DNA of 64,000 bases from Streptomyces tirandamycinicus. GTDB lineage: Bacteria; Actinomycetota; Actinomycetes; Streptomycetales; Streptomycetaceae. The notes under the pieces were generated by a model that made no database searches, had not been told where the DNA came from, and was given only the letters and a program-made list of their open reading frames with translations. Positions 50,435-60,210 of the stretch are shown one piece after another (the stretch's first letter is position 1; each line of letters opens with the position of its first letter). A program made the position numbers and the translations under genes. Location: positions 3,660,501 to 3,724,500 of the forward strand of contig NZ_CP029188.1 in the NCBI RefSeq assembly GCF_003097515.1, written 5' to 3'.

Positions 50435-52798
50435 AGCGGCCGGGGCCTCACTGAGGAGAACGGTGAGCAGGCGGACGGCGGCCCGTTTGTGGAGGGGGTC
50501 GTTGCCGTTGCCGCACTTGGGGGACTGGATGCAGGAGGGGCAGCCCGCGTCGCACTCGCACGAGGCGATGGCCTCTCGGGTCGCGTCCAGCCAATCGCGG
50601 GCCGTGTGGAAGGCCCGCTCGGCGAAGCCCGCACCACCAGGGTGCCCGTCGTACACGAAGACCGTCGGCAGCAGGGTGTCCGGGTGCAGCGGTACGGAGA
50701 CCCCGCCGATGTCCCAGCGGTCGCAGGTGGCGAAGAGCGGGAGCAGCCCGATGGAGGCGTGCTCGGCGGCGTGCAGGGCCCCGCCCAGCTGCTCCGGGTT
50801 CACCCGGGCGGCATCCAGCTGGTCCTCGGTCACGGTCCACCACACGGCGCGGGTGCGCAGGGTGCGCGGCGGCAGATCCAGCTTGGTCTCGCCGAGTACC
50901 TCTCCGGTGATCAGCTTCCGGCGCAGAAAGGAGACGACCTGGTTGGTGACCTCGACGGAGCCGTAGCAGAGACGGCCGGCGCCCCAGGCGACCTCGGTGT
51001 CGGTCTCGAGGACGGACACGGAGGTGGTGTCCCGGGCGATGGTGGAGTACGGCGGGTCGGCCTCCTCGACGAGGGCGACGGAGTCCTCCAGATCCAGCCG
51101 CTTCACCAGGTAGGTGCGGCCCTGGTGAAGGTGTACGGCGCCGTCGTGCACGGCGGTGTGGGCGGCGGGCTCGTCGACCGTGCCGAGCAGCCGGCCGGTG
51201 GCGGCCTCGACGATCTGCACCGGCCGCCCGCCCTCGCCGCGGATGTCGGCGAGGTCGGCTGCCCGCTCCCGGCGTGTCCAGTACCAGCCGGCGGTGCGTC
51301 TGCGCAGCAGCCCGGCGCTCTCCAGCTGAGGCAGCAGCTCTGGGGTGGTCGGGCCGAACAGCTCCAGGTCCTGTTCGGTCAGGGGCAGCTCCGCCGCGGC
51401 CGCGCAGAGGTGCGGCGCCAGTACGTAGGGGTTGTCCGGGTCGAGGACGGTGGACTCGACGGGCTGCCGGAACAGGGCCTCGGGGTGGTGGACGAGATAG
51501 GTGTCCAGCGGGTCGTCGCGGGCGACCAGCACCGCGAGAGCGCCTTGGCCGGCCCGGCCCGCCCGGCCCGCCTGCTGCCAGAGCGAGGCACGGGTGCCGG
51601 GGTAGCCGGCGATGAGGACCGCGTCCAGGCCGGAGACGTCGACGCCCAGTTCCAGGGCGGTGGTGGCGGCCAGCCCGAGCAGCTCGCCCGAGTGCAGTGC
51701 CCGCTCCAGTGCGCGCCGTTCCTCCGGAAGATAGCCGCCCCGGTACGCGGCGACACGCCGGGCGAGGTTCCGGTCGACCTCGGCCAGCCGCTCCTGGCTG
51801 ATGACCGAGATCAGCTCGGCGCTCCGCCGTGAGCGCACAAAGGCGACGGTACGGACGCCCTGGACGGCCAGGTCGGTCAGGAGGTCCGCGGTCTCCGCCG
51901 TGGCGGTGCGGCGTACCGGGGCGCCCTTCTCGCCGTGCAGCTCGGTGAGCGGCGGTTCCCAGAGGGCGAAGACGAGCTCACCGCGTGGCGAGGCGTCGTC
52001 CGAGACCTCGGTTACGGGCAGCCCGGTCAGCCGGCCGGCCGCGACGGCGGGATCGGCGGCCGTCGCCGAGGCCAGCAGGAACACCGGATGGGCGCCGTAG
52101 CGGGCGCACACGCGGCGCAGCCGGCGGAGTACCTGGGCGACGTGGGACCCGAAGACGCCGCGGTAGGTGTGGCACTCGTCGATCACGACGTAGCGCAGCG
52201 AGCGCAGGAAGGAGGACCAGCGGGAATGTGACGGGAGTATGCCCCGGTGCAGCATGTCCGGGTTGGTGAGGACGTGGTTCGCGTACTGGCGGACCCACTC
52301 GCGCTCCTCGACGGGGGTGTCGCCGTCGTACACGGCGGGTCGCACACGGTTGCCGAGCGGCGAGGCGAGTTCCCGCACGGCGCGGCACTGGTCGGCCGCG
52401 AGGGCTTTCGTCGGGGCCAGGTACAGGGCGGTGGTGCCGCGTCCGTTGGGCGCCTCGGAGCCGTCCAGCAGGGTGCTGAGGACCGGGGCGAGGTAGGCGA
52501 GGGACTTGCCGGACGCGGTGCCGGTGGCGATCACGACCGACTCGCCGTCCAGGGCGTGCTCGGCGGCGGCCGCCTGGTGGGCCCAGGGGTGCTCGATCCC
52601 GGCCCGCTCGATGGCGTTGATCACTTCCGGGCGGACGCGGTGCGGCCAGACTGCATGGCGACCCGGCCTTGGGGGCAAGTGCTCCGTATGAGTGATGCGC
52701 GCAGCCCGGCCCGCCGCTGCGGCGAGCCGGTCGAGGACCGTACCGGGGGAGGGGCGGGTGCCCCCGCTCTCGGAGGGTCGTCTGGGTCGGTGATTCAT
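50420..52798 (-). CDS. DUF1998 superfamily 2 helicase (MrfA-like)
   Basis: This is a 792-residue DEAD/H-type helicase: IATGTASGKSLAYL (motif I), VVIDECHTYRG (motif II DECH), LLASATAADP (III) and QQAGRAGRAGQ (VI). The DUF1998 domain at the end carries a four-Cys cluster, CECDAGCPSCIQSPKCGN. MrfA proteins repair mitomycin-type damage; mycobacterial Rv3649 is the same type. The start ATG 52798 fits codon use, but an upstream ATG 52886 would include a TTA codon at 52869-52871. No strong ribosome site decides. It is divergent from bldG. Confidence 0.9.
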   Translation of the reverse strand: MNHRPRRPSESGGTRPSPGTVLDRLAAAAGRAARITHTEHLPPRPGRHAVWPHRVRPEVINAIERAGIEHPWAHQAAAAEHALDGESVVIATGTASGKSLAYLAPVLSTLLDGSEAPNGRGTTALYLAPTKALAADQCRAVRELASPLGNRVRPAVYDGDTPVEEREWVRQYANHVLTNPDMLHRGILPSHSRWSSFLRSLRYVVIDECHTYRGVFGSHVAQVLRRLRRVCARYGAHPVFLLASATAADPAVAAGRLTGLPVTEVSDDASPRGELVFALWEPPLTELHGEKGAPVRRTATAETADLLTDLAVQGVRTVAFVRSRRSAELISVISQERLAEVDRNLARRVAAYRGGYLPEERRALERALHSGELLGLAATTALELGVDVSGLDAVLIAGYPGTRASLWQQAGRAGRAGQGALAVLVARDDPLDTYLVHHPEALFRQPVESTVLDPDNPYVLAPHLCAAAAELPLTEQDLELFGPTTPELLPQLESAGLLRRRTAGWYWTRRERAADLADIRGEGGRPVQIVEAATGRLLGTVDEPAAHTAVHDGAVHLHQGRTYLVKRLDLEDSVALVEEADPPYSTIARDTTSVSVLETDTEVAWGAGRLCYGSVEVTNQVVSFLRRKLITGEVLGETKLDLPPRTLRTRAVWWTVTEDQLDAARVNPEQLGGALHAAEHASIGLLPLFATCDRWDIGGVSVPLHPDTLLPTVFVYDGHPGGAGFAERAFHTARDWLDATREAIASCECDAGCPSCIQSPKCGNGNDPLHKRAAVRLLTVLLSEAPAAPRPG

Positions 52799-52963
52799 GG
52801 CCATCGGCACCGAGTGTGTCACCGGCGTGACGGACAATGGTCCCAAGGCGTCGTGCATGGCTGCTGGTAAGTGATTGAATGCCATCGCGGCTGGCGATCC
52901 GTCCCCTGGCTCCGCCGGGGAGACCGAGGGGCGACCGCTCGATAGCAAGGTGCTGGAGGATCC
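52799..52963. promoter_or_regulatory. bldG: Divergent promoter region of bldG and helicase
   Basis: This 165-bp gap must hold the promoters of both divergent genes. Its GC content is lower than in the flanking genes near 52850-52900. The bldG ribosome site GGAGG lies at 52954-52960. I could not assign exact boxes. Confidence 0.5.
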
Positions 52964-53317
52964 GTGGACCTGTCCCTGTCGACTCGCAATGTGTCCGGCC
53001 CTGGCGGCGACCGCACGGTCGTCGAGGTCGGTGGCGAGATTGATGTGTATACCGCGCCCAAGCTGCGCGAGCAGTTGGTCGAGTTGGTGAACGACGGCAG
53101 TTACCACCTGGTCGTCGACATGGAGGGCGTGGACTTCCTCGACTCGACCGGCCTCGGCGTGCTCGTGGGCGGTCTGAAGCGCGTACGTGCGCATGAAGGC
53201 TCGCTGCGCCTGGTCTGCAACCAGGAGCGCATTCTCAAGATCTTCCGGATCACTGGTCTGACCAAGGTGTTCCCCATTCACACCACGGTCGACGAGGCCG
53301 TCGCGGCGACCGACTGA
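52964..53317 (+). CDS. bldG: BldG, anti-sigma-factor antagonist
   Basis: This 117-residue STAS protein matches BldG closely: VEVGGEIDVYTAPKLREQLVEL, VVDMEGVDFLDSTGLGVLVGG, where the Ser of DSTG is the phosphorylation site, and FRITGLTKVFPIHTT. BldG is needed for aerial hyphae and antibiotic production; phosphorylation controls its grip on anti-sigma factors. A GGAGG lies close before the GTG. The next gene encodes the anti-sigma partner, and both should be co-transcribed. It is divergent from the helicase. Confidence 0.97.
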   Translation: MDLSLSTRNVSGPGGDRTVVEVGGEIDVYTAPKLREQLVELVNDGSYHLVVDMEGVDFLDSTGLGVLVGGLKRVRAHEGSLRLVCNQERILKIFRITGLTKVFPIHTTVDEAVAATD

Positions 53318-53452
53318 GTCGCCCGGGGGTTCCCCGGGGACTCCGGCCCGTTCGGAGGCTCCGGGGAGTCCGGAGGAAGGCCAGGGTGCCGGGTCCAGGC
53401 CCGGTGCCCCTGAGAAGCACGCTCGCACGCTCGTACGTCCGAGGGGGACCGC

Positions 53453-53902
53453 ATGGCCACCGTTGAACTCCGCTTCAGTGCTCAGCCCGAGCACGTCAGG
53501 ACGGCTCGCCTGGTGGCGGCCGCAGTGGCGCGGCGGGCGGGGGTCGACGAGGCGGTGCTGGACGAGGTCAGGCTCGCCGTCGGTGAGGCGTGCAGCCGTG
53601 CCGTGGGGCTGCACCGCAGCCATGGCGTCACCGCTCCCGTGCGCGTCCTGCTCACCGAGGAGGAGAAGTCCTTCTCGATCGAGGTCGGCGACGAGGTGCC
53701 CGCGTCGGGCGGCTCCCCCGGATCCGACGCCGGGCAACACGGCGCCGGTCCCGGGGACGACCCCGAGGACGCCGACGGCCGCGACCAGATGGGACTCGCG
53801 GTGATCAGCGGTCTCGTCGACGACGTCGAGGTGACGACGAGTGGGCGCGGAGGCCTCATCCGTATGAGCTGGCCGTCGAATCCGGCCACGATCGTGCCAT
53901 GA
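53453..53902 (+). CDS. Anti-sigma factor, RsbW-like ATPase (BldG partner)
   Basis: This 149-residue protein has the HATPase fold of serine-kinase anti-sigma factors: EVRLAVGEACSRAVGLH is the N-box helix, where the usual Asn is Arg, and DQMGLAVISGLVDDVEV is the G1-type region. A Gly/Asp-rich insert lies between. It matches the partner downstream of bldG in S. coelicolor (SCO3548). Loss of the Asn suggests a changed kinase step. A terminator with a T-tract follows. Confidence 0.9.
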   Translation: MATVELRFSAQPEHVRTARLVAAAVARRAGVDEAVLDEVRLAVGEACSRAVGLHRSHGVTAPVRVLLTEEEKSFSIEVGDEVPASGGSPGSDAGQHGAGPGDDPEDADGRDQMGLAVISGLVDDVEVTTSGRGGLIRMSWPSNPATIVP

Positions 53903-53961
53903 CCCGATGAGCGTGCCGGGCGCGCCACGCTGACGGCGACCTGGCTGTTCACCCTTTTGAG

Positions 53962-53987
53962 AGGCCCTGCTGAGCAGGGCCTTTTTC
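53962..53987 (+). terminator. T-tract terminator after bldG operon
   Basis: AGGCCCTGC and GCAGGGCCT form a 9-bp stem (53962-53970 with 53974-53982) with a TGA loop, followed by TTTTT. This is the clearest rho-independent terminator in the window. Confidence 0.92.
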
Positions 53988-54174
53988 ATTTCCCTAGATC
54001 ATTGATCAACCGTCAATGCTTTTGCCCCATTACTGCTTTCGGGGGCAATCCTGAGCCGCGATCATTTGGTAAGGAGCGAACGAAGGTCAATTCCCATTGT
54101 CGCGCACTGTTTTGATCAGGTTCCGCTCCCTACAATCCGTCCACATCTTGAGCTCTGAACGTCAAGGAGGACGA

Positions 54175-56571
54175 ATGGCGGGGCTCTTCAACCCAACCCT
54201 GACCGACCCCACTTCCCTCGCGGCCGCGGTACTCACCGATGACAACAGAATGATCGTAATGGTGATCGCGGCCGTCGCGATCGCGGCTCTGGTCGTCGCC
54301 CAGCTGCTGGTGCGTCAAGTGCTGGCGGCCGGTGAAGGCACCGAGTCGATGAAGAAGATCGCGGCAGCCGTGCAGGAGGGCGCGAACGCCTATCTGGCCC
54401 GGCAGTTGCGGACGCTCGGCATTTTCGCCGTGGTCGTCTTCTTCCTGCTGATGCTGCTGCCGGCCGACGACTGGTCGCAGAGACTGGGACGTTCGGTCTT
54501 CTTCCTGGTGGGTGCGCTGTTCTCGGCCGCCACGGGATACATCGGAATGCGTCTCGCGGTGCGCGCGAATGTGCGAGTGGCCGCGGCGGCGCGTGAGGCC
54601 ACCCCGGCCGAAGGGGAACCGGCGAAGGATCTGACGACCGTCGCGCACAAGGCCATGAAGATCGCTTTCCGTACCGGCGGCGTGGTGGGCATGTTCACGG
54701 TGGGCCTCGGTCTGCTCGGCGCCGCCTGCGTGGTTCTGGTCTATGCCGCCGACGCCCCCAAGGTCCTGGAGGGCTTCGGCCTCGGCGCCGCACTGATCGC
54801 CATGTTCATGCGTGTCGGCGGCGGCATCTTCACCAAGGCCGCGGACGTCGGGGCCGACCTCGTCGGCAAGGTCGAGCAGGGCATCCCCGAGGACGACCCG
54901 CGCAATGCCGCGACCATCGCGGACAACGTCGGCGACAACGTCGGCGACTGCGCCGGCATGGCCGCCGACCTCTTCGAGTCGTACGCCGTCACGCTCGTCG
55001 CCGCCCTCATCCTGGGCAAGGCCGCCTTCGGCGATCTGGGGCTGGCCTTCCCGCTGATCGTCCCGGCGATCGGCGTGGTCACCGCGATGATCGGCATCTT
55101 CGCGGTCGCCCCGCGGCGCGCCGACCGCAGCGGGATGTCCGCCATCAACCGCGGCTTCTTCATCTCCGCGGTGATCTCACTGGCCCTAGTGGCCGCGGCG
55201 GTGTTCGCCTACCTGCCGTCGTCGTACGCCGCCCTCAGCGGCGTCACCGAGCCCGCGATCCGGGCCCACGAGGGCGACCCGCGCATCCTCGCGCTGGTCG
55301 CCGTCGCGATCGGCATCGTGCTGGCCGCCCTGATCCAGCAACTGACCGGGTACTTCACCGAGACGAACCGGCGCCCGGTCCGCGACATCGGCAAGTCGTC
55401 GCTCACCGGCCCGGCCACCGTCGTGCTCGCCGGCATCTCCATCGGCCTGGAGTCCGCCGTCTACACCGCGCTGCTGATCGGCCTCGGCGTCTACGGGGCG
55501 TTCCTGCTCGGTGGCACGTCGATCATGCTCGCGCTGTTCGCCGTGGCGCTCGCCGGCACCGGACTGCTCACCACGGTCGGCGTCATCGTCGCCATGGACA
55601 CGTTCGGCCCGGTCTCCGACAACGCCCAGGGCATCGCGGAGATGTCCGGCGACGTGGAGGGCGCGGGGGCGCAGGTCCTCACCGACCTGGACGCCGTCGG
55701 CAACACGACCAAGGCGATCACCAAGGGCATCGCCATCGCGACGGCCGTCCTCGCCGCGGCCGCGCTCTTCGGCTCGTACCGGGACGCGATCGCCACCGCC
55801 GTCGCGGAGGTCAGTGCGAAGGCCGGGGAGATGAACCTGAGCCTGGACATCTCCCAGCCCAACAACCTGGTGGGCCTGGTCCTCGGCGCCGCGGTCGTCT
55901 TCCTCTTCTCCGGGCTGGCGATCAACGCCGTTTCGCGGTCCGCCGGTGCCGTGGTCTTCGAGGTGCGGCGGCAGTTCCGTGAGCACCCCGGGATCATGGA
56001 CTACAGCGAGAAGCCGGAGTACGGACGCGTCGTCGACATCTGCACCAAGGACGCCCTGCGCGAACTGGCCACACCCGGTCTGCTCGCGGTCATGGCACCC
56101 ATCGCGGTCGGCTTCACACTCGGCGTCGGCGCTCTCGGCTCGTACCTCGCCGGTGCGATCGGCACGGGCACCCTCATGGCCGTCTTCCTCGCCAACTCCG
56201 GTGGCGCGTGGGACAACGCCAAGAAGCTCGTCGAGGACGGGCACCACGGCGGAAAGGGCAGTGAGGCGCATTCGGCGACGGTGATCGGTGACACCGTGGG
56301 CGACCCGTTCAAGGACACCGCGGGCCCGGCGATCAACCCGCTGCTGAAGGTGATGAACCTCGTGGCGCTGCTCATCGCGCCCGCGGTCGTGCAGTTCAGC
56401 TACGGCGACGACGCCAACGCGGGCGTCCGGGCGGCGATCGCCACCCTGGCGATCCTGGTCATCGTCGTCGCGGTGTACCTCTCGAAGAGGCGCTCGGTCG
56501 CGGTGGGTGACGAAAGCAACGCCGCCGATCGGTCGTCGAAGTCACCGGACCCGGCGGTCGTTTCGCAGTAG
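54175..56571 (+). CDS. hppA: Proton-pumping membrane pyrophosphatase
   Basis: This 798-residue protein has about sixteen membrane helices. DVGADLVGKVEQGIPEDDPRN and DNVGDNVGDCAGMAADLFE hold the pyrophosphate and magnesium ligands; EAHSATVIGDTVGDPFKDTAG is the second acidic motif. The Lys in GNTTKAITKG marks the potassium-independent type. It couples pyrophosphate hydrolysis to proton export. The start ATG 54175 has AAGGAGGACGA; the longer frame from 54097 is rejected. A 17+17-bp palindrome ends the transcript. Confidence 0.96.
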   Translation: MAGLFNPTLTDPTSLAAAVLTDDNRMIVMVIAAVAIAALVVAQLLVRQVLAAGEGTESMKKIAAAVQEGANAYLARQLRTLGIFAVVVFFLLMLLPADDWSQRLGRSVFFLVGALFSAATGYIGMRLAVRANVRVAAAAREATPAEGEPAKDLTTVAHKAMKIAFRTGGVVGMFTVGLGLLGAACVVLVYAADAPKVLEGFGLGAALIAMFMRVGGGIFTKAADVGADLVGKVEQGIPEDDPRNAATIADNVGDNVGDCAGMAADLFESYAVTLVAALILGKAAFGDLGLAFPLIVPAIGVVTAMIGIFAVAPRRADRSGMSAINRGFFISAVISLALVAAAVFAYLPSSYAALSGVTEPAIRAHEGDPRILALVAVAIGIVLAALIQQLTGYFTETNRRPVRDIGKSSLTGPATVVLAGISIGLESAVYTALLIGLGVYGAFLLGGTSIMLALFAVALAGTGLLTTVGVIVAMDTFGPVSDNAQGIAEMSGDVEGAGAQVLTDLDAVGNTTKAITKGIAIATAVLAAAALFGSYRDAIATAVAEVSAKAGEMNLSLDISQPNNLVGLVLGAAVVFLFSGLAINAVSRSAGAVVFEVRRQFREHPGIMDYSEKPEYGRVVDICTKDALRELATPGLLAVMAPIAVGFTLGVGALGSYLAGAIGTGTLMAVFLANSGGAWDNAKKLVEDGHHGGKGSEAHSATVIGDTVGDPFKDTAGPAINPLLKVMNLVALLIAPAVVQFSYGDDANAGVRAAIATLAILVIVVAVYLSKRRSVAVGDESNAADRSSKSPDPAVVSQ

Positions 56572-56606
56572 ACGTCTCACCTGGACGAAACGCCTGCTCA
56601 CAGCAC

Positions 56607-56640
56607 GGGCGGACGGTGCGGTCGACCGCACCGTCCGCCC
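56607..56640 (+). terminator. Perfect 34-bp palindrome after hppA
   Basis: Bases 56607-56623 are the exact reverse complement of 56624-56640, with no spacer. As RNA it gives about 15 bp with a four-base loop. It lies 36 bp after the hppA stop. Confidence 0.85.
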
Positions 56641-56801
56641 GTTCGCCGGTTCGCGGGCAGTCCGGGTGCGGGACCGCGGTGAGCTTTGTCTCTCATCGGG
56701 CAAACAGCCTCGTATCCATACGAGGCAGACATCCAGCCCGGGATTGTTGTGCGGAGGCCGTGTATCTTCCGGGGCCGAGAGCCTTGGAAGGGACCGATCC
56801 G

Positions 56802-57470
56802 GTGAAGGTGAACAGGAAGTTTTCGGCCGCCGTGTCCGGCGGTGCGTTGCTGGTGCTCGCGCTGACGGGCTGCGGTGACGGAGACGACAGCGCCAAGGTG
56901 GACGCCTGGGCGAAGAGCGTCTGCGAGAAGGCGCAGCCGCAGATCCAGAAGCGGGCCGACGCCCGGCAGGCCATCATCTCGACCTCCGTCGACGGCAAGC
57001 CCGCCGACATACAGGCGGCCGACTCCAAGGCCTTCAAGGACATCGCCGACGCCAACAGGGCGCTGGCCTCCGCGGTGCAGGCCGCGGGCACCCCGCCCGG
57101 CGAGGGCCAGGAGCAGCTCCAGCAGGACGCGATCAAGGAGCTCAACGCCACCGCCACCGCGTACCTCGACCTCAAGAAGAAGGTCGACGAGCTCGACCCC
57201 AAGGACCAGCAGGAGTTCGCCGACGGCCTGAAGGACGTCGCAAAGGGGCTGAAGAAGATCCAGAAGACGGACCAGGTCGCCCTCGGCAAACTGCAGTCCG
57301 GCGATCTGGGCAAGGCGATGGGGAAGCAGAAGGGCTGCCAGCGGGCCAGGCCGTCGGTCACCCCGCCCCCTGCCGCGGGCGACGGCCCCTCCGAGCCGAG
57401 CGGCAAGCCGTCGAACGCGGCCGGTCCGTCGAAGTCGGCCGGATCGGCGGAGCCCGAGGCGTCCGAGTAG
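56802..57470 (+). CDS. Small secreted lipoprotein
   Basis: This is a 222-residue protein. A signal peptide ends in the lipobox LALTGC (residues about 18-23). Two helical stretches follow, with ALASAVQAAGTPP and YLDLKKKVDEL. The last 45 residues are Pro/Ser/Gly-rich. A GGAAGGG site precedes the GTG. It has no enzyme motif; a helical-bundle sensor or binding protein is possible. Similar lipoproteins occur beside hppA in Streptomyces. I do not recognise a function. Confidence 0.78.
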   Translation: MKVNRKFSAAVSGGALLVLALTGCGDGDDSAKVDAWAKSVCEKAQPQIQKRADARQAIISTSVDGKPADIQAADSKAFKDIADANRALASAVQAAGTPPGEGQEQLQQDAIKELNATATAYLDLKKKVDELDPKDQQEFADGLKDVAKGLKKIQKTDQVALGKLQSGDLGKAMGKQKGCQRARPSVTPPPAAGDGPSEPSGKPSNAAGPSKSAGSAEPEASE

Positions 57471-57640
57471 TCGTGCCGGCCGCGCGGCGGGCGGCACGCC
57501 CGGTCGCGACGCGCTGCCGCGCCCGTTCCCGGATCCCCCGGCGGTCCGCGCCCGGCCGGCTCCGGCACACGCGTTTCCGCCGAACGGAGCGCCGCGGCGG
57601 CCCCCGGTCGGCCTCTCCGCCTGGGCCCGTGTCGGGGATC

Positions 57641-57745
57641 CGGACTCGTCGAGACGGGGCTCCGCGAGTCGGGACTCGTCGAAATGGGGCTCCGCGAGAC
57701 GGGGCTCCCCGGGACGGGGCTCCGCGAGATGGGACTCGTCGATGC
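57641..57745. repeat. Seven 15-bp tandem repeats
   Basis: Units of 15 bp with consensus GGGGCTCCGCGAGAC alternate with the variant GGGACTCGTCGAAAT. They run from 57641 to 57745. In the frame of the downstream methyltransferase gene they would read as Gly-Ala-Pro-Arg-Asp repeats, but the frame upstream of 57887 has no ribosome site. The gap 57471-57886 holds no other gene. Confidence 0.8.
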
Positions 57746-57886
57746 GGGCCCCTGAGCCGGACCGGCTGGACCGGCCGGACTGAACCGTTCCGGCCGACCG
57801 ACCGCGCGGACCGCGTCCCGGCGGAAGCGGTGTGCCGCGGCAGCGGCGGGCGGCACAGGCCGAACGCCGCGGGTCAGAATGGGTTC

Positions 57887-59404
57887 GTGAGTACGACCAG
57901 CCTCGCCGCAGGCCTTCCCGTTCCCGATCAGTCCGCCCGGCTCCGCGACGCCCTGATCGCCGCCGACTTCACCGCCGACGGGCTGCTCGAGCTGCTCGGT
58001 GCGCCCGCCTACAGCGCCCTCGCCCGCAGCGAAACCGTCCCCGCCCTGCGAGCCACGCGCGGCGGCTCCCCGCTGGAGACGCTCGTACGGCTCTTCCTGC
58101 TGCAGCGGCCGGTGGCGGCCGAACGCGCCCGGGAGGCGCTGCCGCTGGACGTGGCGCTCGCGGACGGCTGGGTGGCCGAGTCCCCCGACGGCATCCGGGC
58201 GACGGTGGACGTCCGCCCGTACGGCGGGCCGGAAGGGCAGGACTGGTACATCGTCTCCGATCTCGGCTGCGCGGTCGGCGGGGCCGGTGGCGCGACCGGC
58301 CGTGCCGAGGGTGTCGTCCTGGGGGTCGGCGGCGCCTCCACCACCCTCGCCGGCATCACCGTCCGTGTCCCGGTGTCCTCCGCCCTCGACCTCGGCACCG
58401 GCTCCGGCATCCAGGCGCTCCACGCCACGGGGCACGCCACCCGGGTCACGGCCACCGACCTCAACCCGCGGGCCCTGGCGTTCACCCGGCTCACCCTGGC
58501 GCTGTCCGGCGCACCCGAGGCGGATCTGCGCGAAGGGTCGCTCTACACGCCGGTCGGATCGGACACGTACGACCTGATCGTGTCGAACCCGCCGTTCGTC
58601 ATCTCTCCCGATGCCCGCCTCACCTACCGGGACGGCGGAATGGGCGGGGACGATCTGTGCCGCTCGCTCGTTCAGCAGGCCGGGGACCGTCTGAACGAAG
58701 GGGGGTTCGCGCAGTTCCTCGCGAACTGGCAGCACGTGGCAGGGGAGGACTGGCAGCAGCGGGTGCGCTCGTGGGTGCCGCGCGGCTGCGACGCCTGGAT
58801 CGTTCAGCGCGAGGTCCAGGACGTGACGCAGTACGCCGAGCTCTGGCTCCGGGACAGTGGTGACCACCGTGCTGCCCCCGAGGAGTACGCGGCGCGGTAC
58901 GACGCGTGGCTCGACGAGTTCGAGGCGCGCGGGACGAAGGCGGTCGGCTTCGGCTGGATCGTGCTGCGGAAGACGGCCTCGGACCGGCCGTCGATCGTCG
59001 TCGAGGAGTGGCCCCACCCGGTCGAGCAGCCGCTCGGCGAAGCCGTTCGGGCTCACTTCGCCCGGCAGGACTATCTGCGCGCGCACGACGACGCGGCACT
59101 GCTCGCCGACCACTTCGTGCTCGTCGACGACGTGGTGCAGGAGCAGGTCGGGCTGCCCGGCGCCGAGGACCCGGAGCACGTCGTGCTGCGCCAGAGCCGC
59201 GGTATGCGGCGTGCCACGAAGGTGGACACGGTCGGTGCCGGCTTCGCGGGCGTCTGCGACGGCACGCTGAGCGCGGGGCGGATCCTCGACGCCATCGCCC
59301 AGCTGGTCGGTGAGGACCCGGTGCTGCTGCGCGACCGCACGCCGGAGGCGATCAGGCTGCTGGTCGGTGAAGGCTTCCTGGAGCCCGCCGGTCCACGCGA
59401 CTGA
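57887..59404 (+). CDS. Class I methyltransferase, RsmC/PrmC-like
   Basis: This is a 505-residue protein. An N-terminal domain of about 140 residues precedes a SAM-binding fold with ALDLGTGSGIQAL and LIVSNPPFVI; the NPPF is the base- or glutamine-methylating catalytic motif. A C-terminal winged-helix-like region follows. Such proteins methylate rRNA or a release factor; the sequence alone does not tell which. The start GTG 57887 is fixed by similarity in length; the frame extends to 57473 but with no ribosome site and through the 15-bp repeats. Confidence 0.87.
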   Translation: MSTTSLAAGLPVPDQSARLRDALIAADFTADGLLELLGAPAYSALARSETVPALRATRGGSPLETLVRLFLLQRPVAAERAREALPLDVALADGWVAESPDGIRATVDVRPYGGPEGQDWYIVSDLGCAVGGAGGATGRAEGVVLGVGGASTTLAGITVRVPVSSALDLGTGSGIQALHATGHATRVTATDLNPRALAFTRLTLALSGAPEADLREGSLYTPVGSDTYDLIVSNPPFVISPDARLTYRDGGMGGDDLCRSLVQQAGDRLNEGGFAQFLANWQHVAGEDWQQRVRSWVPRGCDAWIVQREVQDVTQYAELWLRDSGDHRAAPEEYAARYDAWLDEFEARGTKAVGFGWIVLRKTASDRPSIVVEEWPHPVEQPLGEAVRAHFARQDYLRAHDDAALLADHFVLVDDVVQEQVGLPGAEDPEHVVLRQSRGMRRATKVDTVGAGFAGVCDGTLSAGRILDAIAQLVGEDPVLLRDRTPEAIRLLVGEGFLEPAGPRD

Positions 59405-60210
59405 GACGCGCCGGGCGCCGACCGGGGATCGTCCCGGGCGGGGATCGTTCCGGGCGGTGCGTTTCCTGCGGTGCGTTCCCTGTGGTGCGTTCCCTGTGGT
59501 GCGTTCCACGCGGCACTGAGCCAGCCGCCGGGGGGCGGTCGCGATGTTCCGTGCGCCGCCCTGCCCCCGGCGTACCGGGTGGCGCCCGCCGCGTCCACGG
59601 CCCCTGCCAGGGACCGCCGCGCCCCCGCGCCCGCCGCGCCCGTCAGGCGCCGCCGCGCGGTCGGTGCGATCGACGCCCCGTCGCCGGAACGGCCCGTTCC
59701 GCCCCGGGTGGGCGACCGGGCCGGCTCGCGTGTCACCCAGGACCGGAATGGCCTCTCCGGTCCCGCGGCGGCACCCTTCGGCCATGGTCTCCGCCGGGAA
59801 CCGGCCAATGTGCGCGGGCTCGTGCGGGTACCGAGCAGGCGCCGTACGGGCACCGCTCGGGTGCCGGCGCAGCCGGTCAGGGCGCCGGGCGCATGCGCGG
59901 ACCGGCGAGTTCGTCGCTCCGGTCGGCGCCCCTCGCTCCGGCACCCGCCTCGGCACCTCGGGGAGGTCGTGACTCCGCCTGCTCGGCACCACGTCCGGCC
60001 CCTCGCTCCGGCACCCGCCGGGGCGCCTGCGCCTCGCGGAGGTCGTGGCTCCGCTCACTCCGCGCAGCGCCTTACTCCGCACCACGCCCGCACCGGCGCC
60101 GCCCGGGTGAACCCGTGCCGCGTTCACCTGGAATTCGCGTGGCTGACGCCCGGAGGTGCCAGCCTCGGCCACGGGGCTTCCCGGGGCAGGCCGAGAAATA
60201 GGAGACGGGG
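59405..60210. other. Large gene-free gap before the small membrane gene
   Basis: This 800-bp gap has no convincing gene. It begins with GGTGCGTTCCCTGT tandem repeats (about 59470-59510). A long antisense frame (1,184 codons) and several forward frames are GC shadows. Degenerate GCTCCGGCACCCGCC repeats occur at about 59930-60030. Confidence 0.5.

Noticed and set aside
52799..53989. An upstream extension of the helicase frame
   Set aside because: It would run antisense through bldG and the anti-sigma gene, which have strong identity.
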